Assembly (NCBI GenBank): GCA_024196135.1
Contig: JAMQCK010000066.1
Span: 1 to 64,000 of the forward strand
Direction of reading: 5' to 3'
Length of the DNA stretch: 64,000 bases
From: Pleurotus ostreatus/Saccharomyces cerevisiae fusant
Lineage: Eukaryota > Opisthokonta
Part shown: positions 43,757 through 56,300 of the stretch, piece after piece
How the letters are laid out: each line of letters starts with the position of its first letter
Position numbering within the stretch: position 1 is the first letter of the stretch
Made by a program: the position numbers and the translations under genes
Notes under the pieces: generated by a model
Database searches by the model: none
Seen by the model: the letters and a program-made list of their open reading frames with translations, nothing else
What the model was told of the DNA's origin: nothing

Positions 43757-46472
43757 ATGAGCAGCCTATCATCTTTTCTGGTCCCCAAGGGATCCAAGGC
43801 CGTAGACTCAGAGCTCGACGCACTGTTCAAGAATGCGGTGCCGGTGAAGCCTGAGGCGCCTCAGCCATCGAAGACGGATGCATCTACATCGAAGAGGGAT
43901 TCATCTGCAACAGCGAAGGCCGACAAGGCCAGCGCACACATCTCATCTGCGGACAAGAAGGCGAAGAAACGCAAGGCCGTGGAACCAGAGCCAGAGCAAC
44001 CCACACCAAAGCGCTCGAAGAAGGACAAGGCCGAGAAAAAGTCCAAGAAGCAGGCTACTGTCGATGCCGAGGAGGCTGTCGACGATGACGAACCTACACC
44101 CTCTGCACCTACCACCACATCTACACCTGCCGAAGCTGCCGAGGAAGCAGAGAACGACGCCATGGACGAATCTCCCGACTCGTATACCCCACCCACGCAT
44201 ATATCCGCCACTACCTCCTCGAACCCGAAACACCCCAAAAAGCGCACCAAGTTCGCGCCGGAAGAGGAGACGCCCGAGATGCGCGATGCACGAACGCTGT
44301 TTGTAGGAAATGTGCCCGTCGAGGTGATGGGGAAGAAGGTGCGCAAGCCTTTACATTCGTCGATCTACCGCGCCTGCACACATCCCGCTGACCTTCATCT
44401 CTTCCCCAGCCCCTCATCAAGTCACTTCAACGCCACCTCCTCTCCGCCGTACCTCACGCTCGCGCCGAGTCGATCCGCTTCCGCAGCGTTCCTGTACCGG
44501 TGAAGACGAAGGAGGATGAGGCTAAGGAGAAGGCTGAGAAAGAGCCTGGCGAGAAGCTCGACCCCAAGGGTACGTCTACTTGTACTCACTATGTCAACTG
44601 ACACTAACTCGAATCCATCCAGGCAAGCGCGACGCGATCGCAAAAGCCGCCGCCAAGGGGCGCCAGGACGTCCGTTCCTCCACTAACCACGCCAACACTC
44701 GCACCTCTGCCTGGCGCGCAAACCAGAACGACGACGATGAGGCGCCCGCGCCTGCGAAGACCTACCTCACCCCCGCGGAGAAGAAGAGGATCGCGGCGAT
44801 TACAGGCGACCTTGGGGAGAAGGCCAACTCCGTCACGGCGTATCTGGTGTTGGCGCACCCCGCGCCACGACCTGCGAACCTACCGCCGCTGCCCACTGCG
44901 GATCCGTACCAGGCGGCGATCCAAATAGCGGCGAAGATGGATGGGGTGGAGTGGGAGGGAAGGGTTCTGCGCGTCGACCTCGCACGGAGGGATCCCGCGG
45001 TGTTGGCCGCCGTCGGTGCTTCTTCTGCTGCCACGGGCACCTCATTGGCTGCCGACGCACCTGCAGCTGGAGGCGAAGCGACGACGGCGACTACCACTGA
45101 GTCCCCAATTGATCTCACCGCCCTCCTTCCCGATCCGAAGCGCACGCTCTTTGTCGGGAATCTTGATTACGGCGCAAAGGAGGACGATGTTCGGGCGTTC
45201 TTTGAGGCGGAGGTTGACAAGCTTGTCAATGAGACGGCAAAAGACAGCGACGCGGAGGAGGATAGCTCGTCAGAGGCTTCGGAGGACGAGAGTGATGAGG
45301 AAGAGGATGAGGAGGATGAGGAAGATGAGGCAGCGGAAGATGAAGATGAAGACGCTGAAGACGACGAAGAGGACGCGGACAGTGACGAAGAGGATGGCCC
45401 AGAAGCTGGGTCAGACGCAGAGGAGACCGAAACGCCCGCCAAATCCTCGACTCCCACCCATCACGTCGCGCGCGTCCGCATCGTGCGCGATCCTGCTACC
45501 GGCGTTGGCAAGGGCTTCGCGTATGTCCAGTTTGTAGTGAGTCGCCCAAGCCTTCCATCATCGTCGGTCTCATGTTCTAATCCTCCCCTCAGGACCGCAC
45601 CCCCGTCGACGAGCTCCTCGCCCTCCCCGCCGGCACCCTCAAGTTTGCCAAGCGCAAGCTCCGCGTGCAGAAGTGCAAGACCGTCCCCGGCGCCAGCACC
45701 AAGGTCAAGGCCGATAAGGCACCCAAGGCCGCCGATGGCGACAAGGACGGCAAGACCAAGACTCCTGGCCACACCAGCAAGCCCAAGTACGCGCGCTCGC
45801 CCGACTCGGGGTGGGGTGCGCGGGCTGGTCCTGGTCCATCGTCTTCCGCTGCAGGCAAGCATGCCCCGGGTGGCAAGCAGGCGCCGAGGAAGCCTGTTGT
45901 TGTGCCGTCGGGCGACCCGACACTCGGTAGTCGACTTGCGGGTCTGCCCAAGGATGCGCGCAAGGCTGCGAAGGCAGCCGACGCGGCGCGCGTGGCGAGG
46001 AGAGCGGCGAAGAAGGCGGCGAAGAAAGGTTAGTTGGGATCTTTGTTGCTTTCAGCGAGAGTTAGCGGGGCTTGTCTGTCTAGATCAAAATGTCGCCTAA
46101 TGCTGACTCTCACTTTTAGGCGCACCAGCGGCTCCCAACGCAGATGCTAACGCAGCGAAGGCCGCCCGGCTCGAGAAGCGTAAAGCTCGCATGGCAATGG
46201 GCGGCAAGATGGAAGGCAAGGAGCGTGTCAGAGTACGGAAGGAGAGAGGTGAGCTGGATTGCCTTCTTTTGAGGGCAGAGGGATCTCCCTCGTGCCCTCA
46301 TGTCTCTGCGTCGATTGTAGCGAGGACGAGCACTCATCCCTTGTCAGATCCTGCCGGAGGCAAGCCCGCCAAGAGGTCCGGCAAGGCAAAGTACAATAAG
46401 GGCGGCGGCGGTACGGGCAAGTCGAGTGGGAAGGATAAGAAGCGCGCGCGGGCGGCAGCTGGGAAAAAGTAG
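43757..46472 (+). CDS. NOP12: Nucleolar RNA-binding protein Nop12 (RBM34-like)
   Basis: Nop12 is a nucleolar protein of 60S subunit (25S/5.8S rRNA) maturation. Exons 43757-44338, 44410-44569, 44623-45536, 45593-46028, 46120-46248 and 46348-46472 give 781 residues. The N-terminus has the typical SSFLVPKGSKAVDSELDALF segment and Lys-rich clusters. Two RRM domains are visible: DARTLFVGNVPVEV at ~181-193 and KRTLFVGNLDYGAKEDDVR at ~418 with RNP1 GKGFAYVQF at ~543. The second RRM is interrupted by a roughly 90-residue Asp/Glu/Ser tract, and the tail is strongly basic and Ala/Lys rich (KGGGGTGKSSGKDKKRARA). It is longer than the yeast protein because of these insertions. Confidence 0.9.
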
Positions 46473-46736
46473 GTGGAATGCCGAAGGTCTGTGGGGGGCT
46501 TGACGCGTGTCTTGTACTTTGATTCCAGTAACACCCTCGTTCTCTGCGGCGATGTGGTCGAGCAATGCTCTCCACTTTGACTCAGCATGTTCGAAGAAGT
46601 TGTGTATAATTCTACACTCATATCAATTCAATTGCAAAGTGTCGGCCCGAACCATCTCACAGGAGGCCTTTGTCCATATCCTCGGTCGATAATTACGGTC
46701 GCGCTGCGCTACATTGGCACCGGTCACACACGCAAT

Positions 46737-48612
46737 CTACACAGTGCCGGGATACATTGCTACAGGTTCGGCAGGCGCCACTGCGAGTGCGGAAGATTCC
46801 GCTGGAACAGAATCTTGCGCTTGACTGATGGGCTGGGATGCTACGGCGGACGCAGAGACGGAAGCCATGCTGGAAGGAGGACCTGGAGGGTTGGAGCTGT
46901 ACGATGTTGCAGAAACCGGCCGTCTGTGTCGAAGAGCGATCTGATGTCCGCCCGACGACGCTCTCGACGGCTTCGAAACAGCCGTGCTGCTCTGATTATT
47001 TTCCGCTTGTCTTGCGACTGATTTCGCTATACGTTCTTGGAAAGTCGGTTGGCGAGGCTCCGGTCGCTGACTCGGTGCAGGAGCTGCGAGTAATGCAGCG
47101 AACCAGGGTGAGCCCTGCAGCGTCGGGGACTTCTTCGTCGCGGGGGAAGGCATGAAAGGCTTTTGTACGGCTACGGCTGATGGAGCGCATTGAGGCTGCA
47201 TAGCGCTTGGTGCACCTGGCGACTCGTTGCTAAAGGTCACCGAGCGGGGGGCAGCAGGCGAGGGCGGCTTGGCGGACTCTGCTTGGTCGATAACAGCGGG
47301 AGAGGCGAGTCGAGGCGCTGCAGCTACAGTATCGGAGCCGTCTGTCTTCTGAGGGCGAGTCGGAGCTTGTTCGACTGTCATGACTGGAACAACTAGCGGA
47401 ATTGGTGCAGCCAGGTTGACGCTCGAGGTATCTACAGGAGCGGATGGAGGCGATGCACTTCCAGATCCCTGAGCGCCAAGAGTCGTGGTGGGCTTCGAAA
47501 CGATACACGGGGACGAGGGAATTTCGAGAGGTGCAGAGGCCGGCGGTTTGGTCAGAGAGACATGCGCGGGCAGCGCTGATGGCTCCGCACACGTCTCTCT
47601 CGATGGTTCAGGCGCCAGTCCTGCCGCGACGATAGCCCGCTCTATAGCGCATATGCTGCTCTTCTTCGTCGTCTGACGCGCGTCCTCCCTGATTCGCGCA
47701 ATATGCAAGAGCGTACCCGCTCCCAGACGCTCCGCGTCGTCCACGGTCGTGGTTTGAAGCCAATCGGAAGCGGTACACGTTTCCGTGAACGCTGGGAGCA
47801 GCCACTCCTGCAGTTCGTCGAGGTCGCCGAACTCCCTAGCCGATGCGATCCGGTCGACGGCGGTACCGACGAGCTTTATCTCTCGTATGGCACGCGCGCG
47901 GAGACCAGAGAAGGACCACTTGTGCGCGAGGCGTAGGACAGAGATCCACTCGTCGGCGGTGGAAAGCTCGCAGGTGGCGAGTTCGCTGGCGGGCGGAGGT
48001 CAGAGAGAGAAGAAGAACGACTCTGTAAAGCAGCGTACCTCGGATACATCAACGAAAGGAACCTGTCGAGATCGACTGAAGACACGCCGGAAAGCTTGAT
48101 AGGCTCGTCCTCCGAGCAGTCTGCGAGGTACTGCGTGGCGAACGCGAAAGAATGCTCTTCGAACGATTGGGGAATGTCAGCTTGTGCGAGGGTTGCTGCA
48201 TATACGACGATGGACGCACCACGAGCTGAATGGTCCTCGAATCCGTGTAGAAGCGGTTGTGCTTCTTAGTGTTCAAGAGAGCTTGCTTTACGGCTGGTCT
48301 CGAGGAAGGGATGGGCGCGGAAGAAGGCTCAAGGCTATCGTTACCCGTGTTCACCCAGTCGCCGATTTTTGAGGAAGGATTGTCGTCGCCCTGACCGCTG
48401 TCAGAAGCCGGATGCGCGGGGACGGGGATGCTGGTGATGGTTCGGCCCATGTCGATGTCGTTGATATCTTCATTTTCTAAGGTTTTGGCGCCCCGCTCGT
48501 CGAGAGATTCCGTGCTGAGGAAGGAGTTGACACTCGCGGCAGACTGCATGCTTGCTAGCGACTGTACGCTGCTGACTGATTCCAGAGAGGGCGAGCGTCT
48601 GAGGTCGGCCAT
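46737..48612 (-). CDS. BTB/POZ protein BTB-4 with damaged BTB exon
   Basis: Fourth BTB paralogue, inverted relative to the other three. Exon 1 (48612-48220) has RRSPSLESVSSVQSLASMQS, DMGRTITS and HNRFYTDSRTIQLV. In the next exon the paralogues begin LDDGTLYRVFRQSFE; here the splice acceptor and about eleven codons are missing, and intron sequence (CTGACATTCCC) runs straight into the codons for QSFEEHS. The frame is kept only if the AG at 48156-48155 is used: exons 48612-48220, 48154-48039 and 47985-46737, 585 residues. The remainder (VDLDRFLSLMYPR, ELATCELSTADEWISVLRL, AREFGDLDELQEWL) is intact and the long tail is open. It is a gene with a truncated BTB fold or an early pseudogene. Confidence 0.7.
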
Positions 48613-49132
48613 GGAGGTCGAGAGCAAAGTTGTGGGACGGCGCTTGCTCGGGTCTCGTATTGCACGCGTACCCCACGCACCCAGCAAAGTTACGACACCC
48701 TAGTACGCGGCTCGGCATCTGGCTTCTGGGCTGCGGCATGGTCACTCACGTTGGAACGCCAGATTGATGCTTTGGTACGTTCGGATAGGCATATTGCCTG
48801 CGCCCGTGCGCGAGTCTCGCGAAGTATGTCTCCAGCGCAGATGGGCGGGAATCGCGCGAGTACATTGTAGAAGCCAAGAAAGCGCAAAATTACCTTAATC
48901 GGGAAGTTATGTCCGGGATCATCAAATCACAACAAGACCACACAAGCTCCCGACCAACGACGGACGAGACATCCTCCCCTCTCTTCAAGCTACGCCTTTC
49001 ATCTATAGACGCTCATTCGCTCGCTGCTCTATCGCTTTGATCACACGCTCCTCGATTTTTTTTTACCAAGATGGTCATTGCCTCTGGGCAATCGGAAGAC
49101 CTACCAGTACATGCGACGGACCAGTTGTCCTA
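48613..49132. other. Upstream region of BTB-4
   Basis: 520 bp between BTB-4 and the 3' end of the membrane-protein gene; no exon supported. Confidence 0.4.
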
Positions 49133-50494
49133 CTATTCCTTGGTTGCTGCTGCACTAGCATCGCTCGAGCTTCCTTCATGTTCGCTATGGTCACATCCGC
49201 TTCTCCTGCGTGAGAGCGCTGCGAAGTGCATCGACTCCAAGAAGCTACTTGGACCCCTCATCGTTGCCTTCGTGGCGGCATGCTGTTGCGCTGTCACCGC
49301 GACTACGATGAGGGTGGGGTAAATTCCCTGTCGATGGCATGAGCACAGGATTACAAAAACCATAACGCTACGCCACGCACGGCAATCAAGAACATGGCGT
49401 TCGTGAAGACGACGGGCGTGGAAGAGGAGCCCGAGGAGGCGGAAATGTCGATGGCCAAGTTGATAACCTGGTATAAGAGACGCTTTAGAGAACCAGCATG
49501 ACGGGAAAAAGGAAGTTATACTTACGGAAATGACGCAGTACACAGCGCCAGCTTCGAAGAGCAACATAAGAACGCCGCCGATATGCGTGCCAGTGGACAT
49601 CGGGCTGATGTAGGCGGCAACTTCACGTCGGTAAAACCTGTACGCAGGCGTCAGTAGGATTTCACGCGGAGGAGAGACCGCTTACCACACGCGCAAGCCG
49701 ACGAGCGCTGTAGCCACCACGTTCGTGAATAATAGGGGAAGGTTGATGATCAGGGTCGAGCGCAAATCGTTGCTCCAGATACGCGAAGGTAGGGATGCGG
49801 TCTCGTAAATCACGCCGACTTGAGAAAGCCAGCGTTCAACTCCAAGTAGAATGAGCGAATAAAGTTCTTACCTGAGCTCACAATCAAACAGAAGGCGAGC
49901 AAGCTGTGAACAACGCGCTGGTCGTGCCACAATACCCAAGCCCGCCACACCAGAAGCGCGTCGCTGAGCACGTACTAAGCGAAATAAGCATATGGCCTCC
50001 CAACTCGTAGTGCAGAACGCACATTGATGCGGCAGCTCACGACGTGCAGAACAGCGAGGCGGTAGGCCAATGTCGTCGGATCGGTAGGGAAGAGGTCAAT
50101 CAGTGGACATTGAGTCACGAATGCAAGCATCCGAGTGAGTATCCCAATGGATGATGCGATGAAGGCCAGCGTGACAGCGCTCAGTAGCTTCCAAGCATTG
50201 CCTCGTTTGCGACTGGGGAAAACATCAGTATAGCACCCTACGAAAGAGGGGAAAGAACCATTCACGCCAAAATAGGGACTGCGATTGCGAACAGGGTAGC
50301 CTGGACACCTGCTCATCATGATCAACCATCTGGCTCACATACACGAACGACTCACCGTACAACGCCAGCGTCACGCAGACCTGCGTAATGATATCTTGCG
50401 TCTCGCTGACGGCAGCTCGACCCATAGGCCGGGAGGCTGTCCTCAAGGATGGCAACGCCAACGCGGCGAACCACGTCGGAGACATAACATGCAC
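49133..50494 (-). CDS. Fungal seven-helix membrane protein (DUF6533/6534-type)
   Basis: Multi-exon integral membrane protein of a large basidiomycete family of unknown function. Exons encode in order VCVTLALYG then VQATLFAIAVPIL, AVTLAFIASSIGIL, YVLSDALLVWRAWVLWHD, SLLAFCLIVSS, INLPLLFTNVVATALVGL, SPMSTGTHIGGVLMLLFEAG and, after a last intron, GIYPTLIVVAVTAQ with a Ser/Ala-rich cytoplasmic tail. About seven hydrophobic segments are visible. Start was placed at 50494; the first exon is short and the N-terminus is the least certain part. The family's roles as transporters or receptors have not been shown. Confidence 0.75.
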
Positions 50495-51560
50495 GAGAAG
50501 CGGAACCTGGGGTTTGAGAAAAGCGGGTCAGATAGGCGGGAAGGTCGACATATATTAGTCGTGATGCGACTGAATTGCGGATGCTGCGACCTGCAACCAG
50601 CGCCCATTAGCATGCCTCTGGAGCTCGCTACTGGCTCGCTGAGAGGACTAGCACCCAGCACGTCGTGGGTCGCCGCACGGGACAAGGAAATCTGCGTGCC
50701 AAACCCGTTTACGGACACAGCTGATTGACACGAAGGGTCAGGAGCCCACTCATATACGCTTGTTTCCGAGGTCGTGTCTGTTGTGCCGTAAGCGACAAGC
50801 CGCTCGAGGGTGGAAAGCAGCGCTGGCGATGAGACGCGAAGACGGGCGCTCGCAAGAAGGTCGGCGGAGGGCACACCGATTTTTAGGCAGGGCTAAGCTT
50901 AAGTCGTCTATTCGGGGCGCTAGCGAGCCTGCGACCCTCTGTGCAGAAGAAAGAGCGGGCTTTCTGAATTTCTTTGCCGAACAGCATCACGAGCGTTGAG
51001 GACAAGGGAATTCCCGATTAGGTAGTCCTTGTCCGATGTGACATCACATCCTCTGATTGGACCCACAGTACACGATGCACACAAGCAGAGTCAGGTCATG
51101 GAAGGCCGAGGGAAGATGTTTGTCGGGACTGTTCGAAGGAAGTCGCTGATGCACGCTTGCATGGGGCTGGAGGGGCGACTAGAGGTACCATGGGTTGGCA
51201 TTTCGAGAGGCTGCGACCGACAACGCTCCGGGAGACAGGCGCGTCGACATCGTCAGAGACAGCGCTGACGTGCAAGCCTGCTCCTGCTCGGTGTGATCGA
51301 GACGTACGGGCTATTTCCCACGCTAAGCGCTGACTTCCCCGCGGCGACCCCGCCATACTCGTGCCGACATTTCCCCGATGCCCCTCGTTCATGACCTTCA
51401 CGCTCTCCCTGCAACGCCTTCCTTGACGCATGTTGTGAATCCCTGCCTGCTTGGTTCTCCCACAAACTATACTTAAAGGATCCTCGGACTGGGCTATCGC
51501 AGATAGCGATACGACCAACTTAATCCTTCCCTCGCAAGCTGTAGTCTAGTCGATCCAGCC
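50495..51560. other. Divergent intergenic region upstream of MFS-3
   Basis: 1,066 bp between the membrane-protein gene and MFS-3. Open frames such as 50443-50874 (minus) overlap the real exon in another frame and show no domain. No gene supported. Confidence 0.4.
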
Positions 51561-53553
51561 ATGTCCAACGCGATGGAACTCGAGCAAATAACGCGCCCTA
51601 CGGCACGCCAGAACTACACTGGATCCACGAAGGGCTCGGTCGAAGGAGGGGACACGGAGGTTGGACCAGCGACTGGCACGTCGAGCGCCGTTGAAGGCGG
51701 CCAAGGAACGCCGCCAGGCGAACGAACACGCAAGATGGTTATGACGGACCACCTCCAGTTCTTCGCCGCCTGCTGGTCTATGGTCCTCGCCGGATGGAAC
51801 GACGGGACGACGGGACCTCTCCTTCCCCGGATTCAGCACGTGTACGATGTACGTCCCGGTTCGGTGGCTGAAGATGCTTCATCGTGCTGACGATCGACCA
51901 GGTCAACTATGCAGTCGTGTCCTTGCTCTTTGTGTGCGCGTGCATAGTGAGTAGCTGGGGGATGTCGCTAAGCATCTTACTGACCAGGGTAGGGCTTCAT
52001 AACTGGCGCCCTCATCAACGTCCCCTTGTCGGAGCGGCTTGGGTTTGGCAAGGTGTGTTTCCCATCGTGCTCTTGAATCCACGACTAACCCTTCCTCAGC
52101 TCATGGCGCTCGGCAAGTCATACCCCTACAGGCATGAACCCCGTATTGAAGAGACCCCCAAGGCTCCGCACTTCAGACCATCGCATACGCGATCGACTCG
52201 CCCGCTCCTCCCTTCCCCGTCCTCTGCATAGCCTATGCCATCAATGGAGTCGGCATGGCTATTCAGGTGCGCTCTGCTTGCACACTACGACATCTGCGCT
52301 GCTCACTGCCCACTCAGGATGCGCAAGCAAACGGCTACGTAGCGTCGCTGAAGGACAACTCCGAGGCGAAGATGGGCTTCTTACATGCCGCTTACGGTAC
52401 GCGCTCCCTTCTTAACTTGCTCTACTCAGACTTATTGAGCTCTTCCAGGCCTCGGTGCGCTCGCCGCTCCACTCGTGTCGACCCAGTTCTCGCAGAAGAA
52501 GCACTGGTCCTTCCACTACCTTGCCTCCATGGGCGTCGGTCTGTCCAGTGTCATCATCCAGATTGCCGTCTTCCGCTTCAGAACGCATGATGGTGCGCTA
52601 CCTTCCTCAGTCTGACGTGCATACACCCTCTTCCTCTAACCTCTTTACATCAACAAGACCACTATCCTCCATCGTTTCCCTCATCTCCTCGTCGATACCC
52701 ACCCTGACACCCCTCTCCCTCGCAGAATGCCTCCTCCGCATCGGCCAGCCCGTCCAAGAAAAGGGATCCAGCACCGAAAGCAACTTCAAGCAGATCTTCC
52801 GGCTCAAGAACATGCACATTCTCGCCGTCTTCAGCCTGGTGTACGTCGGCGTGGAGGTCACTATCGGCGGCTGGATCGTGTCGTACGTGATCGACGAGCG
52901 CGGCGGTGGCCCGGATTCGGGGTATATCTCGTCGGGGTTCTTTGCGGGTGAGTTGAGTTGGGTTATATGCGTGCTGGGGCGAGTGAAAGTGCGCGGCAGG
53001 AATGCTGACTGTTGGGACAGGCTTAATGCTTGGGCGGTTGGTGCTCTTGTGGGTGAATGCGAAGGTCAGTGTGCTCGATCAAATGTTGCTCGTCGTGCTC
53101 AAAAGCTGCTCCTCAGATCGGCGAATGGCTCGCCCTCTTCATCTACGCGCTCCTCGCTATCGGCCTCGAGCTCATCGTCTGGCTCGTCCCCTCTCTCATC
53201 GGCGGCGGCGTCGCCGTGTCCCTCGTCGGCCTCCTCCTCGGGCCCTTCTACCCCATCGCCATGAACCAGGCCGCGCGCATCCTCCCCGCGTGGCTGCTGA
53301 CGCCGAGCATCGGCTGGATCGCCGGCTTTGGGCAGGCGGGGAGCGCGGTGCTGCCGTTCATCACGGGCGCGCTGGCGCAGAGTACGGGGATTGGGAGTCT
53401 GCAGCCGTTGTGAGTAGCGAGTCTCACCTTGGGCTCGAGAGGCAGTGCTGTAAGGAGGAGAGGCTGACGCGACTTCATAGCTTGGTGTCCATGATGGGCT
53501 TCATGATGGTCTTGTGGGCAATGGTGCCGAGGAAGGCGACGCATATGGACTAG
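51561..53553 (+). CDS. MFS transporter MFS-3
   Basis: 454-residue paralogue of MFS-2. Exons 51561-51848, 51902-51946, 51993-52052, 52100-52112, 52163-52266, 52318-52396, 52449-52592, 52726-52947, 53021-53064, 53117-53409 and 53481-53553. Motifs: QFFAACWSMVLAGWNDGTTG, LLPRIQHVYD, GFITGALINVPLSERLG, DAQANGYVASLKDNSEAK, VYVGVEVTIGGWIVSYVIDE and TPSIGWIAGFGQAGS. The fourth exon is only 13 nt and is followed by a GC...AG intron (52113-52162). Ends MVPRKATHMD. First of a tandem pair with MFS-4; the substrate is unknown. Confidence 0.92.
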
Positions 53554-53933
53554 ATGGTTGAGTGTACGGGGAATTCCTCTCGGCAGCAGTGGCTGGAGGC
53601 TTAGACTTATCAAGTGAGTGGTCAACTATCTATGCCTTGGGGGTCGAGCTCATTGTTTCTAGGTAGACTTGTTAGATACTGACTTCAATAAAAGAGCATC
53701 ATTCCACCTCAGCCTCGCTTATGGCACTTGATGGCCGCGTTCTGGAGGCCACGCGACGCCAGTGCGAAGCATCGGAGGGATGACGCCTTCCAGAACCATT
53801 GTGCTGGTTCATTCTTAGTAAAGACCTTGGTAAGTGTACGAAGCTTCGTATATAACCCTCGCAGCTCCTTCGATCATCTTCGTCTTTCCTTTGGTCCGCA
53901 TTCTGTCCTTACTCTCCAGAGATATTGAACGCG

Positions 53934-55783
53934 ATGGAGCTCGAAACAATGACGCACCCAACAGCGCGTTCGACACACGGCTCGTCACAAGAAGGCGGCG
54001 AACGCGAACTTGAGGCTGGTCAACCTGCCACTGAGCCTTCCGCCCCTCGCTCGCGCACCCGCGAACAGATCCGTGCGGGCCACCTTCAGTTCTTTGCTGC
54101 TTGCTACGCCTCGATGCTCGCGGGGTGGAATGACGGAACGACTGGACCGCTGCTGCCGCGAATACAACAGGTCTACGGGGTAGGCCCTTGTCTTTGGCGC
54201 CTGCTTTCGCGACGCTGATACTTTGAATCAGGTCAACTACGCAGTCGTATCTCTGTTGTTCGTCTGCGCGTGTGTGGTGGGGACGTCAATCAACATCCCC
54301 AGATCAATCTTTTGAGGTGATTACCAGGGCTTCTTGTCAGGCGCGCTCATCAATGTACCCTTGTCGGATCGGCTGGGCTACGGAAAGGTTCGTGTTCATT
54401 CGACTTCCTACAGGTAGATTTTGGTGCTCATACCTTTGCTCCAGCTTATGGCGCTCGGCAAGCCTATAGTGCTATAGTGCCCGCTGCAGGCTGACGGTGG
54501 TCTACAGGGCCTATCATCCAGATTATCGCATACTCTATCAACTCGCCTGCACCGCCGTTTCCAGCTCTGTGCGTCAGCTATGCAATCAATGGTGTCGGGA
54601 TGGCCATCCAGGACGCTCAGTCCAACGGCTACGTCGCGTCCTTGACAGACAAGCCGGAGGCCAAGATGGGGATGCTGCACGCTGCGTACGGTGAGTTTCA
54701 TTCGCTTACTGACGCATACCCTGCGTGCTAATCCTACTGTAGGTCTCGGCGCGCTTACTGCGCCGCTAGTCTCGACGCAGTTCTCGCAGATGCATCACTG
54801 GTCTTTCCACTACCTGGCCTCTTTGGGCCTGATGTTCTCCAGCCTCATCATACAAGTCGCAGTCTATCGCTTCAGGACTCAGGACGGTCGGTCTCTCCCT
54901 CGAACAATCACTCACTCGCGTACTCAGATCCTCTACTAGAATGCCTTACCATCATCGGTCAAGCCCTGCCCGAGAAGAGCGCCAGCGCCGAGAGCAACTT
55001 CAGGCAGATCTTCCGGTTGAAGAACTTGCACTTGCTTGCTGTATTCGTTCTTGTCTACGTCGGCGTCGAAGTGACCATCGGCGGCTGGATCGTCACCTAT
55101 GTTATCGACGAGCGTGGCGGCGGTTCGAGCTCGGGATACATTTCGTCTGGGTTCTTCGCGGGTTGGTTGACGGTACTGTATGAGGAAGCGTGCTGATATA
55201 TCTGGCAGGCTTGATGATCGGCCGTCTTGCGCTGCTGTGGGTGAATGCCAAGGTATGTCTACTTTCGTCGGTTCTGGTCTTTTCATTTGACGTGATGCAT
55301 CACAGGTCGGCGAATGGCCGGTTCTCTTCATATACGCGCTTCTAGCTATTGGGCAAGTGCTTTATGAACAACGTCCACTATTCCCTCATTCAATTTCTTC
55401 AGCCTCGAACTCGTTGTGTGGCTCGTTCCATCCCTCATCGGCGGCGGTGTTGCTGTCGCGCTCGTAGGCGTTATCCTTGGGCCATGCTACCCAATCGCAA
55501 TGAACCAGGCCGCGCGTATCCTTCCTGCGTGGCTCATCACGCCGTCCATCGGGTGGATAGCAGGCTTTGGACAAGCGGGGAGTGCCGTTCTACCTCTAAT
55601 CACGGGCGCGCTCGCACAGAGCACGAGTATCAAGAGTTTGCAGCCGTTGTAAGTCTCTGTGGCCGCGGAAGCTAGGGTGTGTATCATGTCGCTGACACTA
55701 ATACTGTTAGCTTGGTTTCGATGATGGGATGCATGATGGTGCTATGGGCGATGGTGCCCCGGAAGGCGACGCGGATGGATTGA
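53934..55783 (+). CDS. MFS transporter MFS-4
   Basis: 440-residue tandem paralogue of MFS-3. Exons 53934-54179, 54232-54276, 54328-54387, 54445-54457, 54508-54690, 54743-54886, 54940-55161, 55209-55252, 55306-55352, 55403-55648 and 55711-55783. Compared with MFS-3 the first codon has changed (ATG to ATA), so the start moves to the Met that is residue 5 of MFS-3. The intron between IQ and DAQ has been lost, and an extra intron (55353-55402) lies before LELVVWLVP. Both the 54458-54507 and 55353-55402 introns need GC donors (GCAAGC, GCAAGT) to keep the frame. Motifs are as in MFS-2. Confidence 0.9.
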
Positions 55784-56300
55784 GAGCCTGAGAGGAGAAC
55801 GGTCGTGTGTGAAATGAAGTTACACAGTGCTCATGCCTCCTGACCTTAACGTAGTCGAACAACCTTCGTTTTATCTTACGTTGCTCGCTCTGTCCTCTCG
55901 AAGAAATTGGCTATAGCTCAAGGCTTCGGATGGGGACATTGTTCTGACAAATATGCGAAAACCAGCACAAAAAACGAGCAATAAGGCACTATATCGGATT
56001 ATCGTATTCTTGTCCATCAATCATCCCCTCATGCTTAAGTATTGAGCCGAAAAGACAGAGGTATGATATAGCGCTTGTAGTAAACCAAGTCATTTGCTCA
56101 TACTTGGGGAGTAGACCTGCTATATGTCGTCAACGGTCCTGCTGGAACCGGGATACCGGGACGTAGTCTCGGTTACGACACCTACGTAGCGCTTAGACAC
56201 ACGTGTATCCCCAGCATCATCCAGCTCTGTGCCACCATCAGGCCGTCGCCCCGAGGATCTCCTCGCTGGGCCCGCTAGGCTACTTATTCCACTGCCATTA
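55784..56300. other. Intergenic region MFS-4 / FBX-7
   Basis: 517 bp, relatively AT rich near 55900-56080, with no supported exon. A GTG-started frame reaches back to 56229 but has no conserved residues. Confidence 0.4.

Noticed and set aside
45167..45457. Ser-rich minus-strand frame
   Set aside because: Antisense of the acidic tract inside the second RRM of NOP12.
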